NCBI GenBank assembly: GCA_051868045.1
Contig: JBJDZN010000009.1
Coordinates: 1 to 46,083 of the forward strand
Source: CAKSQF01 sp051868045
GTDB lineage: Bacteria; Bacillota; Clostridia; Oscillospirales; CAG-272
Direction: 5' to 3'
DNA: 46,083 nt
A model generated the notes under the pieces. That model saw only the letters and a program-made list of their open reading frames with translations. It was not told the origin of the DNA and searched no databases. Below, piece after piece: positions 16,008 through 25,370 of the stretch (positions are counted from its first letter, which is position 1; every line of letters begins with the position of its first letter). A program made the position numbers and the translations under genes.

Positions 16008-17276
16008 ATGAAGATTATGGTAGTCGGTGGCGGCGGAAGAGAACACGCCATCATCAAAAGTCTGAAGAAAAATCCCACGGTAACCGAGATTTATGCCCTC
16101 CCCGGCAACGGCGGAATTGCCAAGGATGCCACCTGCGTCCCCATCGGTGCCAAGGAGATTGAGAAAATCGTTGAATTTGCAAAGGAAAATTTAATCGACT
16201 ACGCCGTAGTGGCACCGGATGATCCTCTGGTGCTGGGATGCGTGGACGAGCTGAACAAGATCGGCATCCCCTGCTTCGGTCCCACCAAAAATGCGGCAAT
16301 TATCGAGGGAAGTAAGGTCTTCTCCAAGAATCTTATGAAAAAGTACGGGATTCCCACTGCCGCATACGAGGTTTTCACGGATATGAAGTCCGCTCTGTCC
16401 TATCTGGACACGGCCCCCGTCCCTACGGTCATCAAGGCGGACGGTCTGGCACTGGGCAAGGGCGTGATCATTGCCAATACCCGCGATGAGGCAAAGGCGG
16501 CGGTCAAGTCCATGATGGAGGACAAAATCTTCGGGGCATCGGGCAGTCAGATCGTCATTGAGGAGTTTCTGGAAGGTCCCGAGGTATCGGTACTGTCCTT
16601 TACCGACGGCAAGGTGGTAAAGCCCATGGTTTCCTCCATGGATCACAAGCGTGCCCACGACAATGATGAGGGTCTCAATACCGGAGGCATGGGAACCGTC
16701 GCTCCCAATCCCTATTATACCCCCGAGGTTGCCAAGCGTTGTATGGAAGAGATTTTCCTGCCCACCATTGCGGCAATGAACGCCGAGGGACGTACCTTTA
16801 AGGGCTGTCTTTACTTCGGTCTGATGATCACCAAGGACGGACCCAAGGTCATTGAGTATAACTGCCGTTTCGGCGATCCCGAAACCCAGGTGGTTCTGCC
16901 ACTGCTTGAGTCCGACCTGCTGACCGTCATGCTGGCAACCACCAACGGAACCCTTGCCGACACCGAGGTGAAGTTTTCGGACGGTTCTGCCTGCTGTGTG
17001 GTTATGGCATCCGACGGCTATCCTTCGTCCTATGAGACCGGCTACGAGATCAGCCTTCCCGAGTCTACCGATGCCGAGATTTACATCGCCGGTGCAAAGA
17101 TCAAAGACGGTAAACTGGTAACCGGCGGCGGACGGGTACTTGGCGTAGTGGAGTGTGCAGACAGTCTTGAGAAAGCCATTGAGAAGGCATATGAAGCGGT
17201 CAAGACAGTCTCCTTCGGGAATGCCTACTATCGTCATGACATCGGCGCAAGAGCCATGAAGGCAATCCGATATTGA
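16008..17276 (+). CDS. purD: Phosphoribosylamine-glycine ligase
   Basis: PurD ligates glycine to phosphoribosylamine with ATP to give GAR. It is a 422-residue ATP-grasp enzyme with the N-terminal VVGGGGREHAI motif, the central IKADGLALGKGVI ATP-binding stretch, and EYNCRFGDPETQ near residue 285 supplying metal ligands. ATG 16008 is chosen over an in-frame GTG three codons earlier because GAGG is correctly spaced only for the ATG. Confidence 0.97.
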   Translation: MKIMVVGGGGREHAIIKSLKKNPTVTEIYALPGNGGIAKDATCVPIGAKEIEKIVEFAKENLIDYAVVAPDDPLVLGCVDELNKIGIPCFGPTKNAAIIEGSKVFSKNLMKKYGIPTAAYEVFTDMKSALSYLDTAPVPTVIKADGLALGKGVIIANTRDEAKAAVKSMMEDKIFGASGSQIVIEEFLEGPEVSVLSFTDGKVVKPMVSSMDHKRAHDNDEGLNTGGMGTVAPNPYYTPEVAKRCMEEIFLPTIAAMNAEGRTFKGCLYFGLMITKDGPKVIEYNCRFGDPETQVVLPLLESDLLTVMLATTNGTLADTEVKFSDGSACCVVMASDGYPSSYETGYEISLPESTDAEIYIAGAKIKDGKLVTGGGRVLGVVECADSLEKAIEKAYEAVKTVSFGNAYYRHDIGARAMKAIRY

Positions 17277-17321
17277 ACGCCATCTGTGTGTTGAAAAAAG
17301 AGAAAAGGAATAATACAGACT

Positions 17322-20300
17322 ATGGTTTACCGTATTTATGTTGAGAAAAAGCGGGAACTTGCCAATGAGGCAAAATCCCTGTTGAATGATATAAAGGAAG
17401 TCCTCGGAATCGAAGGAATTCAGGATGTACGTCTGCTGAACCGCTATGATGTGGAGAAAATCGACAGGGAACTGTTCGATTATGCGGTGAAGACCGTCTT
17501 TTCCGAGCCTCAGTTGGACATCACCTCCGAGGAGCTGCCCGAGGTTCCCGGAGCGACGGTGATCGCCGTGGAATATCTGCCCGGTCAGTTCGACCAGAGA
17601 GCCGATTCCGCCGCTCAGTGTATTCAGATCATCTCCAAAGGGGAACGTCCCACCGTTCGCACGGCGAAGATCTACCTTCTTTCCGGCAATCTGTCTGAGG
17701 ATGATATCCGTGCCATCAAGAAGCACCTGATCAATCCCGTAGAGGCAAGGGAAGCCTCCCTGGATCGGGTAGAAACCCTTGCAACCACCTATCAGATTCC
17801 CACCGAAGTGGCAACCCTTGACGGCTTTTTGAAGCTGGATGAGCAGGGACTTGCCGATTTCGTCAGGGAAAAGGGACTGGCAATGGATCTGGACGACATC
17901 AAGTTCTGCCAGAGCTATTTTGCCTCCGAAAAGCGGGATCCTACCATCACCGAAATCCGGATGATCGACACCTACTGGTCGGATCACTGCCGTCATACCA
18001 CCTTTTTAACCACCATCGACGGGGTGGAGTTTGCCGATCCCCTGCTGGAGAGGACCTATAAGGACTATCTTGCGGCAAGGGCATCCATCGGCAGAACCAA
18101 GCCCGTGAATCTCATGGATATTGCCACCATCGCCACCCGTGTGCTGAAGGCACAGGGCAGACTGCCGAAACTGGATGAGTCCGAGGAGATCAATGCCTGC
18201 ACCGTCAAGATCAAGGTTGACGTGGACGGCAAGAAGGAGGACTGGCTCCTGCTCTTCAAGAATGAAACCCATAACCATCCCACCGAGATCGAGCCCTTCG
18301 GCGGTGCCGCAACCTGTATCGGCGGTGCCATCCGTGACCCTCTGTCCGGCAGATCCTATGTCTATGCCGCTATGCGTGTCACCGGTGCGGCTGATCCCAC
18401 CAAGCCCCTGTCCGAAACCCTTCCCGGTAAGCTATCCCAGCGGACCATCGTCCGCACGGCTGCGGCAGGATATTCCTCCTACGGCAACCAGATCGGACTG
18501 GCAACCGGTCAGGTGGATGAGATTTACCACGATGGCTACGTGGCAAAGCGGATGGAAATCGGTGCCGTGATTGCCGCAACACCTGCCGATCACGTCCGCA
18601 GGGAATGCCCCCTGCCCGGAGATCAGATCATCCTTCTGGGCGGCAGAACGGGCAGAGACGGCTGCGGCGGCGCAACCGGCTCCTCCAAATCCCATACCCT
18701 TCATTCGTTGGAGTCCTGCGGTGCCGAGGTTCAGAAGGGAAATGCTCCAGAGGAAAGAAAGCTCCAGCGGCTGTTCCGCAATAAGGAAGCAGCCCGCCTG
18801 ATCAAACGCTGCAACGATTTCGGTGCCGGCGGTGTTTCGGTTGCCATTGGTGAGCTTGCCGACGGTCTGGATATTGATTTGAATAAGGTTCCCAAGAAGT
18901 ATGAGGGTCTGGACGGAACCGAACTGGCAATCTCGGAGTCTCAGGAGAGAATGGCAGTTGCCGTTGCTCCTGAAGATGTCAAGCGTTTCTGCGAACTTGC
19001 CGCAGAGGAAAATCTGGAGGCAACCGTGGTTGCTTCCGTCAAGGCAGAGCCCAGACTCACCATGACCTGGAACGGCAAGGCGATTGTCGATATTTCCCGT
19101 GAATTTCTGAACTCCAACGGTGCCGAAAAGCACATTACCATACAGCCTGAGGCTCCCGAAGACTACGAGAGAACGCTTACCGGTGATTTTGCGGGTGAGT
19201 ACCGTTCTCTGGTGTCCGATCTCAATGTTTGCTCCAAGCGGGGTCTTTCCGAGCGGTTTGACTCCACGATCGGTGCCGGAACGGTTCTGATGCCCTTCGG
19301 CGGAAAGAATCAGCAGACTCCCATTCAGGCAATGGTTCACAAGATCAGCCATCCCGAGACCAATTCGAATACCGTCTCCCTGATGGCATGGGGCTACAAT
19401 CCCTACATTGCCGAAAAATCTCCCTATCATGCCTCCTATCTGGCGGTTGTGGAGTCGGTTTCCAAACTGATTGCTACCGGTGCCTCCTTCAACGATGTCT
19501 ACCTGACCTTCCAGGAATATATGGAGAAGCCCGGACACGATCCCAAGCGGTGGGGTAAGCCTCTGTCCGCTCTGTTGGGTGCTTATCGGGCACAAATGGA
19601 TCTGGGCATTGCTTCCATCGGAGGAAAGGACTCCATGTCCGGCTCCTTCGAACAGATTGACGTGCCTCCCACTCTGGTATCCTTCGCCGTGACCACCGAT
19701 GAGTTGTCCTCGGTAATCTCCCCTGAATTCAAGGGTGCAGGACATAAGGTGGTTCTCATGGATCCCGTCTATGACGAGAACGGTCTTCCCAAGGCGGCAT
19801 CCCTGCTGGAACTGTATAACACCGTCACCTACCTGATGCGTTCGGGCAAGGTGCTGTCCGCCTATACTCCCACCTACGGCGGTGTGGCAGAAGCCATCTT
19901 CAAGATGGCAATCGGCAACACGATTGGCTTCAGGTATGCCGATACGCTGACAGAAAAGGATATTTTCGGATACCGTTACGGCTCCTTCATTCTGGAACTT
20001 GCCGACAAGGACTGCCCTTACGGCGTGGAACTGGGTGTCACCGCCACGGAGCCTGCCGTTTCCTATAAGAGCGATGTTCTGACTCTGGAGGAACTGCAGA
20101 CTGCCTACGAGAATAAGCTGGAGCAGGTTTACCCCTGCAATATCAGACAGGAGTCGAAGGAAATCCCCGCCCTGTCCTATGAGGCGAAGGCATATCCTTC
20201 TCCTAAGATCAAAGTGGCAAAGCCCAAAGTCCTGATCCCCGTCTTCCCGGGTACTAACTGTGAGTACGATACCGCAAAGGCATTGGCGAAGGCAGGTGCC

Positions 20301-21020
20301 GATCCCGAGATCATCGTGATCAATAACCTGTCGGCATCGGGCATCGCCCAGTCGGTGGACTATTTCGCCAATCAGGTCAAGAACGCACAGATGATTTTCA
20401 TCCCCGGCGGCTTCTCCGGCGGAGACGAACCCGACGGATCGGGTAAGTTCATCACCGCCTTCTTCCGCAACGGATCGGTGAAGGAAGCGGTCAACGAACT
20501 GCTGAAGAACCGTGACGGTCTGATGTGCGGCATCTGCAACGGCTTCCAGGCTATCATCAAGCTGGGACTGGTTCCCTACGGTGAGATCGTGGACAGCAGT
20601 GAAACCGACCCGACCCTGACCTTCAACACCATCGGCAGACATCAGTCCCGTGTGGTTTATACCCGGATTGCCTCCAATAAGTCCCCCTGGCTGTCTCATA
20701 CCAAGGTGGGCGATGTCTATGCCGTTCCGATTTCCCACGGTGAGGGACGCTTCCTTGCCTGTGATGAACTGGTGAAGAAGCTGGCGGAAAACGGTCAGAT
20801 CGCAACCCAGTATGTGGATCTTGACGGTAATCCCACATCGGACATTCACTTCAACCCCAACAATTCGGTCTGGGCAATCGAGGGAATTACCTCTCCCGAC
20901 GGCAGAGTTTTCGGAAAGATGGGTCATACCGAGCGATACAACGAGGGTCTGTACCGCAATGTGGAAGGCAACTACAATCCCGGCATTTTCGATGCGGCAG
21001 TGGAGTATTTCAAGCTCTGA
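17322..21020 (+). CDS. purL: Phosphoribosylformylglycinamidine synthase, single-chain
   Basis: This 1232-residue enzyme makes FGAM from FGAR, glutamine and ATP. It is the large single-chain form: an N-terminal PurS-like region, two AIR-synthase-like halves (NETHNHPTEIEPFGGAAT near the start of the first) and a C-terminal class I glutaminase. The glutaminase triad is visible: nucleophile C1072 in GICNGFQ and H1139 and E1141 in SHGEGRF. Separate purS and purQ genes, used by Bacillus, are correctly absent. It is the last purine gene in the cluster. Confidence 0.97.
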   Translation: MVYRIYVEKKRELANEAKSLLNDIKEVLGIEGIQDVRLLNRYDVEKIDRELFDYAVKTVFSEPQLDITSEELPEVPGATVIAVEYLPGQFDQRADSAAQCIQIISKGERPTVRTAKIYLLSGNLSEDDIRAIKKHLINPVEAREASLDRVETLATTYQIPTEVATLDGFLKLDEQGLADFVREKGLAMDLDDIKFCQSYFASEKRDPTITEIRMIDTYWSDHCRHTTFLTTIDGVEFADPLLERTYKDYLAARASIGRTKPVNLMDIATIATRVLKAQGRLPKLDESEEINACTVKIKVDVDGKKEDWLLLFKNETHNHPTEIEPFGGAATCIGGAIRDPLSGRSYVYAAMRVTGAADPTKPLSETLPGKLSQRTIVRTAAAGYSSYGNQIGLATGQVDEIYHDGYVAKRMEIGAVIAATPADHVRRECPLPGDQIILLGGRTGRDGCGGATGSSKSHTLHSLESCGAEVQKGNAPEERKLQRLFRNKEAARLIKRCNDFGAGGVSVAIGELADGLDIDLNKVPKKYEGLDGTELAISESQERMAVAVAPEDVKRFCELAAEENLEATVVASVKAEPRLTMTWNGKAIVDISREFLNSNGAEKHITIQPEAPEDYERTLTGDFAGEYRSLVSDLNVCSKRGLSERFDSTIGAGTVLMPFGGKNQQTPIQAMVHKISHPETNSNTVSLMAWGYNPYIAEKSPYHASYLAVVESVSKLIATGASFNDVYLTFQEYMEKPGHDPKRWGKPLSALLGAYRAQMDLGIASIGGKDSMSGSFEQIDVPPTLVSFAVTTDELSSVISPEFKGAGHKVVLMDPVYDENGLPKAASLLELYNTVTYLMRSGKVLSAYTPTYGGVAEAIFKMAIGNTIGFRYADTLTEKDIFGYRYGSFILELADKDCPYGVELGVTATEPAVSYKSDVLTLEELQTAYENKLEQVYPCNIRQESKEIPALSYEAKAYPSPKIKVAKPKVLIPVFPGTNCEYDTAKALAKAGADPEIIVINNLSASGIAQSVDYFANQVKNAQMIFIPGGFSGGDEPDGSGKFITAFFRNGSVKEAVNELLKNRDGLMCGICNGFQAIIKLGLVPYGEIVDSSETDPTLTFNTIGRHQSRVVYTRIASNKSPWLSHTKVGDVYAVPISHGEGRFLACDELVKKLAENGQIATQYVDLDGNPTSDIHFNPNNSVWAIEGITSPDGRVFGKMGHTERYNEGLYRNVEGNYNPGIFDAAVEYFKL

Positions 21021-21054
21021 GCCTGACGCATTCATCAGGCAGAGAAATTCTCTG
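21021..21054 (+). terminator. Weak hairpin pair after purL
   Basis: GCCTGA (21021-21026) pairs with TCAGGC (21035-21040), and the adjoining CAGAGAA/TTCTCTG palindrome occupies 21040-21054. There is no T-run, so termination would be partial at best and the DAHP synthase gene may be co-transcribed with purL. No promoter was seen in the gap. Confidence 0.3.
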
Positions 21055-21123
21055 TCATATAAACAAGTCAAAACAAGTCTAAAAAAATTTGCATGAAAGA
21101 ACAGAAAGGGAAATAACAATATT

Positions 21124-22152
21124 ATGTCAATGGAATTTGTCAGAAAGCTCCCTATCCCCATGGAGATGAAAGAAAAATATCCTCTTACTGAGCAGGCAAT
21201 TGCCGCAAAGGCAAAGCGTGACGAAGAGGTCAGAGCGATATTTGAAGGGAAATCGAATAAAATGCTGTTGGTGATCGGACCCTGCTCCGCTGACCGTGAG
21301 GACAGCGTTATGGAGTATGTCTACCGTCTGAAGAGAGTTCAGGATCAGGTTGCGGATAAGCTGATTCTGATCCCCAGAGTCTATACCAACAAGCCCCGTA
21401 CCACCGGCGACGGCTACAAGGGCATGGTTCACCAGCCCAATCCCGAGGAGAAGCCCGACATTTACAAGGGCATTATCGCCATCCGTGAACTGCACTCCCG
21501 TGTGCTGGACGAAACCGGTCTGTCCAGTGCCGATGAGATGCTGTATCCCGCAAACCACCGCTACCTGTCCGACCTGCTCTCCTATGTGGCAGTGGGCGCA
21601 CGTTCCACCGAGAATCAGGAGCACAGACTGGTTGCCTCCGGTATGGATGTTCCCGTGGGAATGAAGAACCCCACCGGCGGCGATCTGTCGGTCATGATGA
21701 ACTCCATCACCGCAGGACAGCATGCTCATACCTTCATTTACAGAGGCTGGGAGGTCAATACCACCGGTAACCCCTATACCCACGCTATCCTTCGCGGCTA
21801 TGTGGATGCACAGGGCAAGTCCCTGCCCAACTATCACTATGAGGACCTGGTCAGACTGTACGAAATGTACTCGGCAAAGAATCTGTCCAATATGGGTCTG
21901 ATTGTGGACACCAACCATGCCAATTCCGGCAAAAAGCCTCTGGAACAGCCCAGAATCGTCAAGGAAGTTCTCCATTCCTGCCGTCATAACGATGACATCA
22001 AGAGAATGGTCAAGGGCTTCATGATAGAGAGCTATCTGGAAGACGGCGCACAAAAGATCGGAGAAGGCTGCTTCGGCAAATCCATTACCGACCCCTGCAT
22101 CGGATGGGACAAGAGTGAAAAATTAATACTTGACATTGCCGATCTGATCTGA
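21124..22152 (+). CDS. aroF: 3-deoxy-7-phosphoheptulonate (DAHP) synthase, AroG/F/H type
   Basis: DAHP synthase condenses phosphoenolpyruvate and erythrose 4-phosphate, the entry to the shikimate pathway. The 342-residue protein has GPCSADRED (PEP site), KPRTTGDGYKG (a variant of the usual RTTVGWKG motif, as I recall from other clostridial homologues), GARSTENQEHR, GMKNPTGGD and DTNHANSGK. No separate regulatory ACT or chorismate mutase domain is attached. No other shikimate gene is near it. Its final codons contain the -35 element of the next promoter. Confidence 0.94.
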   Translation: MSMEFVRKLPIPMEMKEKYPLTEQAIAAKAKRDEEVRAIFEGKSNKMLLVIGPCSADREDSVMEYVYRLKRVQDQVADKLILIPRVYTNKPRTTGDGYKGMVHQPNPEEKPDIYKGIIAIRELHSRVLDETGLSSADEMLYPANHRYLSDLLSYVAVGARSTENQEHRLVASGMDVPVGMKNPTGGDLSVMMNSITAGQHAHTFIYRGWEVNTTGNPYTHAILRGYVDAQGKSLPNYHYEDLVRLYEMYSAKNLSNMGLIVDTNHANSGKKPLEQPRIVKEVLHSCRHNDDIKRMVKGFMIESYLEDGAQKIGEGCFGKSITDPCIGWDKSEKLILDIADLI

Positions 22153-22158
22153 TATACT
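22130..22158 (+). promoter_or_regulatory. Consensus promoter overlapping the end of aroF
   Basis: TTGACA (22130-22135) and TATACT (22153-22158) are 17 bp apart. The -35 and spacer lie within the last codons of aroF and the -10 begins immediately after its stop. It should drive the leader and the activase genes from about 22165. Confidence 0.8.
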
Positions 22159-22164
22159 ATATGT

Positions 22165-22312
22165 GGGGTAATATTCCGCAGAGGTTTCCTGCACACAATG
22201 TGGAGGAAACCGTTCTGTCGGAATCTATAGCCCCTGAAATGGGATTTCCTGAGAATATCCCGTTTTATGCCCAAAGCGGCAGAAAATCCGACGGTTTCAG
22301 CCGCCGTGGGCA
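22165..22312 (+). ncRNA. Three-hairpin 5' leader RNA, candidate cis-regulatory element
   Basis: Hairpin 1 has four nested blocks: GGGG (22165-22168)/CCCC (22231-22234), ATTCCG (22173-22178)/CGGAAT (22219-22224), GGTTTCCT (22183-22190)/AGGAAACC (22204-22211) and CACA (22192-22195)/TGTG (22199-22202). Hairpin 2 is GGGATTTC (22241-22248) with GAA and ATCCC (22253-22255, 22257-22261), followed by GTTTTA. Hairpin 3 pairs TGCCCA (22268-22273) with TGGGCA (22307-22312) and GCGGC (22276-22280) with GCCGC (22300-22304). It lies between a consensus promoter and the activase start. I do not recognise a known riboswitch class. Confidence 0.55.
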
Positions 22313-22342
22313 TTTGCGTCTATGGCACGGAGTGATTATACT

Positions 22343-25309
22343 ATGAAAATCGAAAAACTGACCGAAGAGTCGCTTTCCAATGTTATCATTGGAGTGGACA
22401 TCGGTTCGACAACTGCAAAAATCGCACTCATCAAAAACGGTGAGATCGTATATGATTGCTATGAGCGGCATTTTTCCCAGGTTCGGCAGAAAACCCTTGA
22501 GATTATTACCAGAGTCCGTGATCTGATCGGAGATGCTCCCATCAAAATTGCCATTTCGGGGTCGGCGGGACTCGGACTTGCCAGAGCCTGCGAACTGCCC
22601 TTTGTGCAGGAGGTCTTTGCCACCGGTGAGACCGTCAAACAAATGGAACCGGACACTTCTGTGGTCATCGAACTGGGCGGAGAGGATGCCAAAGTCCTTT
22701 TCCTGAAGGGCGGAACCGACGAGCGCATGAATGGCTCCTGTGCCGGCGGTACCGGTGCCTTCATCGACCAGATGGCGACCCTCATGAATGTGACCGCCGA
22801 CGAACTGGATGCTCTGGCATTGAAGCATACCCGGATCTACCCCATTGCCTCCCGTTGCGGCGTGTTCGCCAAGACCGATATTCAGCCCCTGCTCAATCAG
22901 GGTGCCTCCAAGGAGGATGTGGCGGCGTCCATCTATTATGCCGTGGTCAATCAGACCATTGCGGGACTGGCACAGGGACGGAAAATCGAGGGCAAGGTTA
23001 TGTTTCTCGGCGGTCCCCTGTCCTTCAATCTGGGACTGCGTGCGGCATTCAAGGATACGCTGAAGCTGTCCGACGAGAACGCCGTCTTCCCTGAGTACGG
23101 AAAGCTGGCAGTTGCTATCGGTGCGGCGTTCTATGCCGCCAAGCAGAGCGAGACATACCGGTACGAGGAACTGGTGAACCGTCTTGAAAACTCCGTGTCT
23201 GCAAAATCGGAGACTGCCCATCTGCGCCCTCTCTTTGAGTCGGAAGAGGAGTACAAGACCTTCTGCGAACGCCATGCTAAGGCGACTGCCGAGAGCATGG
23301 ATCCCGCAACCTATTCGGGAGATGCCTATCTCGGCATTGACTGCGGCTCTACCACGACCAAACTTGTGCTGATGAGCGAGGACTATAAAATCCTATACTC
23401 CTACTATCATTCCAATGAGGGGAATCCGGTTTCCATCGTACGGGAACAGTTGGAGAAGATATATGCTGTCTGCGGCGATCGGATCAAAATCCGTGCCTCT
23501 GCGGTAACGGGGTATGGAGAAGAACTGATCAAGCATGCCTTTGGAGTGGACCTTGGAATTGTGGAAACCATTGCCCACTTTACGGCGGCAAAGCATTTCA
23601 ATCCTAAGGTTGACTTCATTCTGGACATCGGCGGTCAGGATATTAAATGCTTCAAGATTCGAAACGGTGCCATCGACTCCATCATGCTCAATGAGGCTTG
23701 CTCATCGGGCTGCGGCTCCTTCCTGGAGACCTTCGCCAAGTCCATGCACTTCGGCATTGAGGAATTCTCGAAAAAGGGACTGTTTACCAAGTTGCCTGTG
23801 GATCTGGGATCCCGTTGTACCGTCTTTATGAACAGTTCGGTCAAGCAGGCACAAAAGGACGGTGCAACCGTCGAGGAGATCTCTGCGGGACTGTCCATGT
23901 CGGTGGTCAAGAATGCCATCTATAAGGTCATCCGTGTGTCCTCCGCCGCCGATTTGGGCGAAGAGATTGTGGTTCAGGGCGGAACGTTCCTGAACGATGC
24001 CGTCCTGCGTTCCTTTGAGATGGAACTTGGACATAACGTCATCCGTCCGCAGATTGCCGGACTCATGGGCGCATACGGTGCGGCATTGTATGCCAAATCC
24101 AAGGAGCTGACCGCCTCTTCCCTGATTTCACCTGCCGAGCTTGCCGATTTCAGTCACCAGACTCAGGCGATCACCTGCAACAGATGTACCAATCACTGTC
24201 GGCTGACGGTCAATACCTTCGCCGGCGGCAGAAAATACATATCGGGCAATAAGTGTGAGAAGGGTGCGGGAATCAAACTGTCCCCCGATCAGATTCTTCC
24301 CAATCTCCATGCCTATAAGCGAAGCAAATTCGAAGAACTGATGAATTCCACGGTGGAAGGAAAACTGGGAACCATCGGACTTCCCCTGGCATTGGGAATG
24401 TACGAGCTTGCACCCTTCTGGAAGGCAATCTTTGAGTTCCTTGGTTATCGGGTGGTTCTCTCAGGCTTCTCCAGCAGAAAACTGTATTCCATGGGTCAGT
24501 ATTCCATTCCCTCCGATACCGCCTGCTATCCCGCAAAGATCATGCACGGTCATATCGAGACCTTGGTGGAAAAGGGTGTGGATGCCATCTTCTATCCCTG
24601 TCTGTCCTACAATATGGACGAAAAGGTCAGTGTCAATCACTATAACTGTCCCGTCGTCGCCTATTACAGCGAACTGCTTTCCCATAATATGGACAGCATC
24701 CGGACGGCAAAGTTCCTTTACCCCTACCTGAATATCAACGACGATAAGGAGCTTTCCAAGGAACTGATCACCTTCTTCTCAGAGGAGATGGGCGTTCACT
24801 TCACCAAAAAGCAGATGAATGATGCCGTTGCTGCCGGAAGAAAGACTTACACCGACTGGATGGCAGACATCCGTGGCGAGGGTGAGCGGGCAGTGAAGTT
24901 TGCAAGGGAAAAGGGCAAGCGGATCATGATCCTTGCCGGAAGACCCTACCATATTGATCCCGAAATCGGACACAGTATTGATAAGCTGGCATCGGGACTG
25001 GGCTTCGTTGTGGTCAGTGAGGACAGCATCGCCGCACTGACAACCCCCTGCACGGTGGACGTACTCAATCAGTGGACCTATCATGCCAGACTCTACAATG
25101 CGGCAAAGTACGCCTGCGAGCATGAGGATACCCAACTGGTTCAGCTGGTCTCCTTCGGATGCGGTCTGGACGCCATCACCACCGATGAAGTCAGAGCCAT
25201 TCTGGAAAGTCAGGGCAAGCTGTATACCCAGATCAAGATCGACGAGATCACCAATCTCGGCGCAGTTACCATCCGTCTGAGGTCGCTGCTGGGCGCACTG
25301 GAACAGTGA
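22343..25309 (+). CDS. 2-hydroxyacyl-CoA dehydratase activase-like protein with two ATPase domains
   Basis: This 988-residue protein contains two BcrAD/BadFG-type ASKHA ATPase domains, about 14-280 (GVDIGSTTAK) and 328-595 (GIDCGSTTTK). A cysteine cluster CNRCTNHC follows near residue 610, then a DUF2229-type region (about 670-985) with further cysteines in SDTACYPAK, FYPCL and SFGCG. Activases of this superfamily use ATP to drive electrons from an iron-sulfur cluster into a partner dehydratase; duplicated versions are uncharacterised. Many clostridial relatives continue in the same chain into the next gene's sequence, but here they are separate. ATG 22343 has CGGAG 10 nt upstream; an in-frame ATG at 22322 has no such site. 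Substrate unknown. Confidence 0.85.
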   Translation: MKIEKLTEESLSNVIIGVDIGSTTAKIALIKNGEIVYDCYERHFSQVRQKTLEIITRVRDLIGDAPIKIAISGSAGLGLARACELPFVQEVFATGETVKQMEPDTSVVIELGGEDAKVLFLKGGTDERMNGSCAGGTGAFIDQMATLMNVTADELDALALKHTRIYPIASRCGVFAKTDIQPLLNQGASKEDVAASIYYAVVNQTIAGLAQGRKIEGKVMFLGGPLSFNLGLRAAFKDTLKLSDENAVFPEYGKLAVAIGAAFYAAKQSETYRYEELVNRLENSVSAKSETAHLRPLFESEEEYKTFCERHAKATAESMDPATYSGDAYLGIDCGSTTTKLVLMSEDYKILYSYYHSNEGNPVSIVREQLEKIYAVCGDRIKIRASAVTGYGEELIKHAFGVDLGIVETIAHFTAAKHFNPKVDFILDIGGQDIKCFKIRNGAIDSIMLNEACSSGCGSFLETFAKSMHFGIEEFSKKGLFTKLPVDLGSRCTVFMNSSVKQAQKDGATVEEISAGLSMSVVKNAIYKVIRVSSAADLGEEIVVQGGTFLNDAVLRSFEMELGHNVIRPQIAGLMGAYGAALYAKSKELTASSLISPAELADFSHQTQAITCNRCTNHCRLTVNTFAGGRKYISGNKCEKGAGIKLSPDQILPNLHAYKRSKFEELMNSTVEGKLGTIGLPLALGMYELAPFWKAIFEFLGYRVVLSGFSSRKLYSMGQYSIPSDTACYPAKIMHGHIETLVEKGVDAIFYPCLSYNMDEKVSVNHYNCPVVAYYSELLSHNMDSIRTAKFLYPYLNINDDKELSKELITFFSEEMGVHFTKKQMNDAVAAGRKTYTDWMADIRGEGERAVKFAREKGKRIMILAGRPYHIDPEIGHSIDKLASGLGFVVVSEDSIAALTTPCTVDVLNQWTYHARLYNAAKYACEHEDTQLVQLVSFGCGLDAITTDEVRAILESQGKLYTQIKIDEITNLGAVTIRLRSLLGALEQ

Positions 25310-25370
25310 AAATAGAAAGGGAGACAGCCGAAGGATTTCGGACTGCCGCCTTGAAAGGAATCGTGAAATT

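Noticed and set aside
16191..17996. Long minus-strand open frame opposite purD and the start of purL
   Set aside because: It spans two well-identified plus-strand genes and contains no recognisable protein motif.
18432..21161. Long open frame of about 900 codons on the minus strand opposite purL
   Set aside because: It is a shadow of purL produced by codon bias. It has no ribosome binding site or recognisable domain, and the plus-strand gene is beyond doubt.
22405..22411. TTCGACA match inside the activase gene
   Set aside because: It encodes part of the conserved GVDIGSTTAK motif and is explained by the protein.
25310..25370. Possible frameshift or pseudogene break between the two dehydratase/activase genes
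   Set aside because: The second gene has its own well-spaced AAAGGA site and a usable TTG start, and the first ends cleanly, so two functional genes are the better reading.
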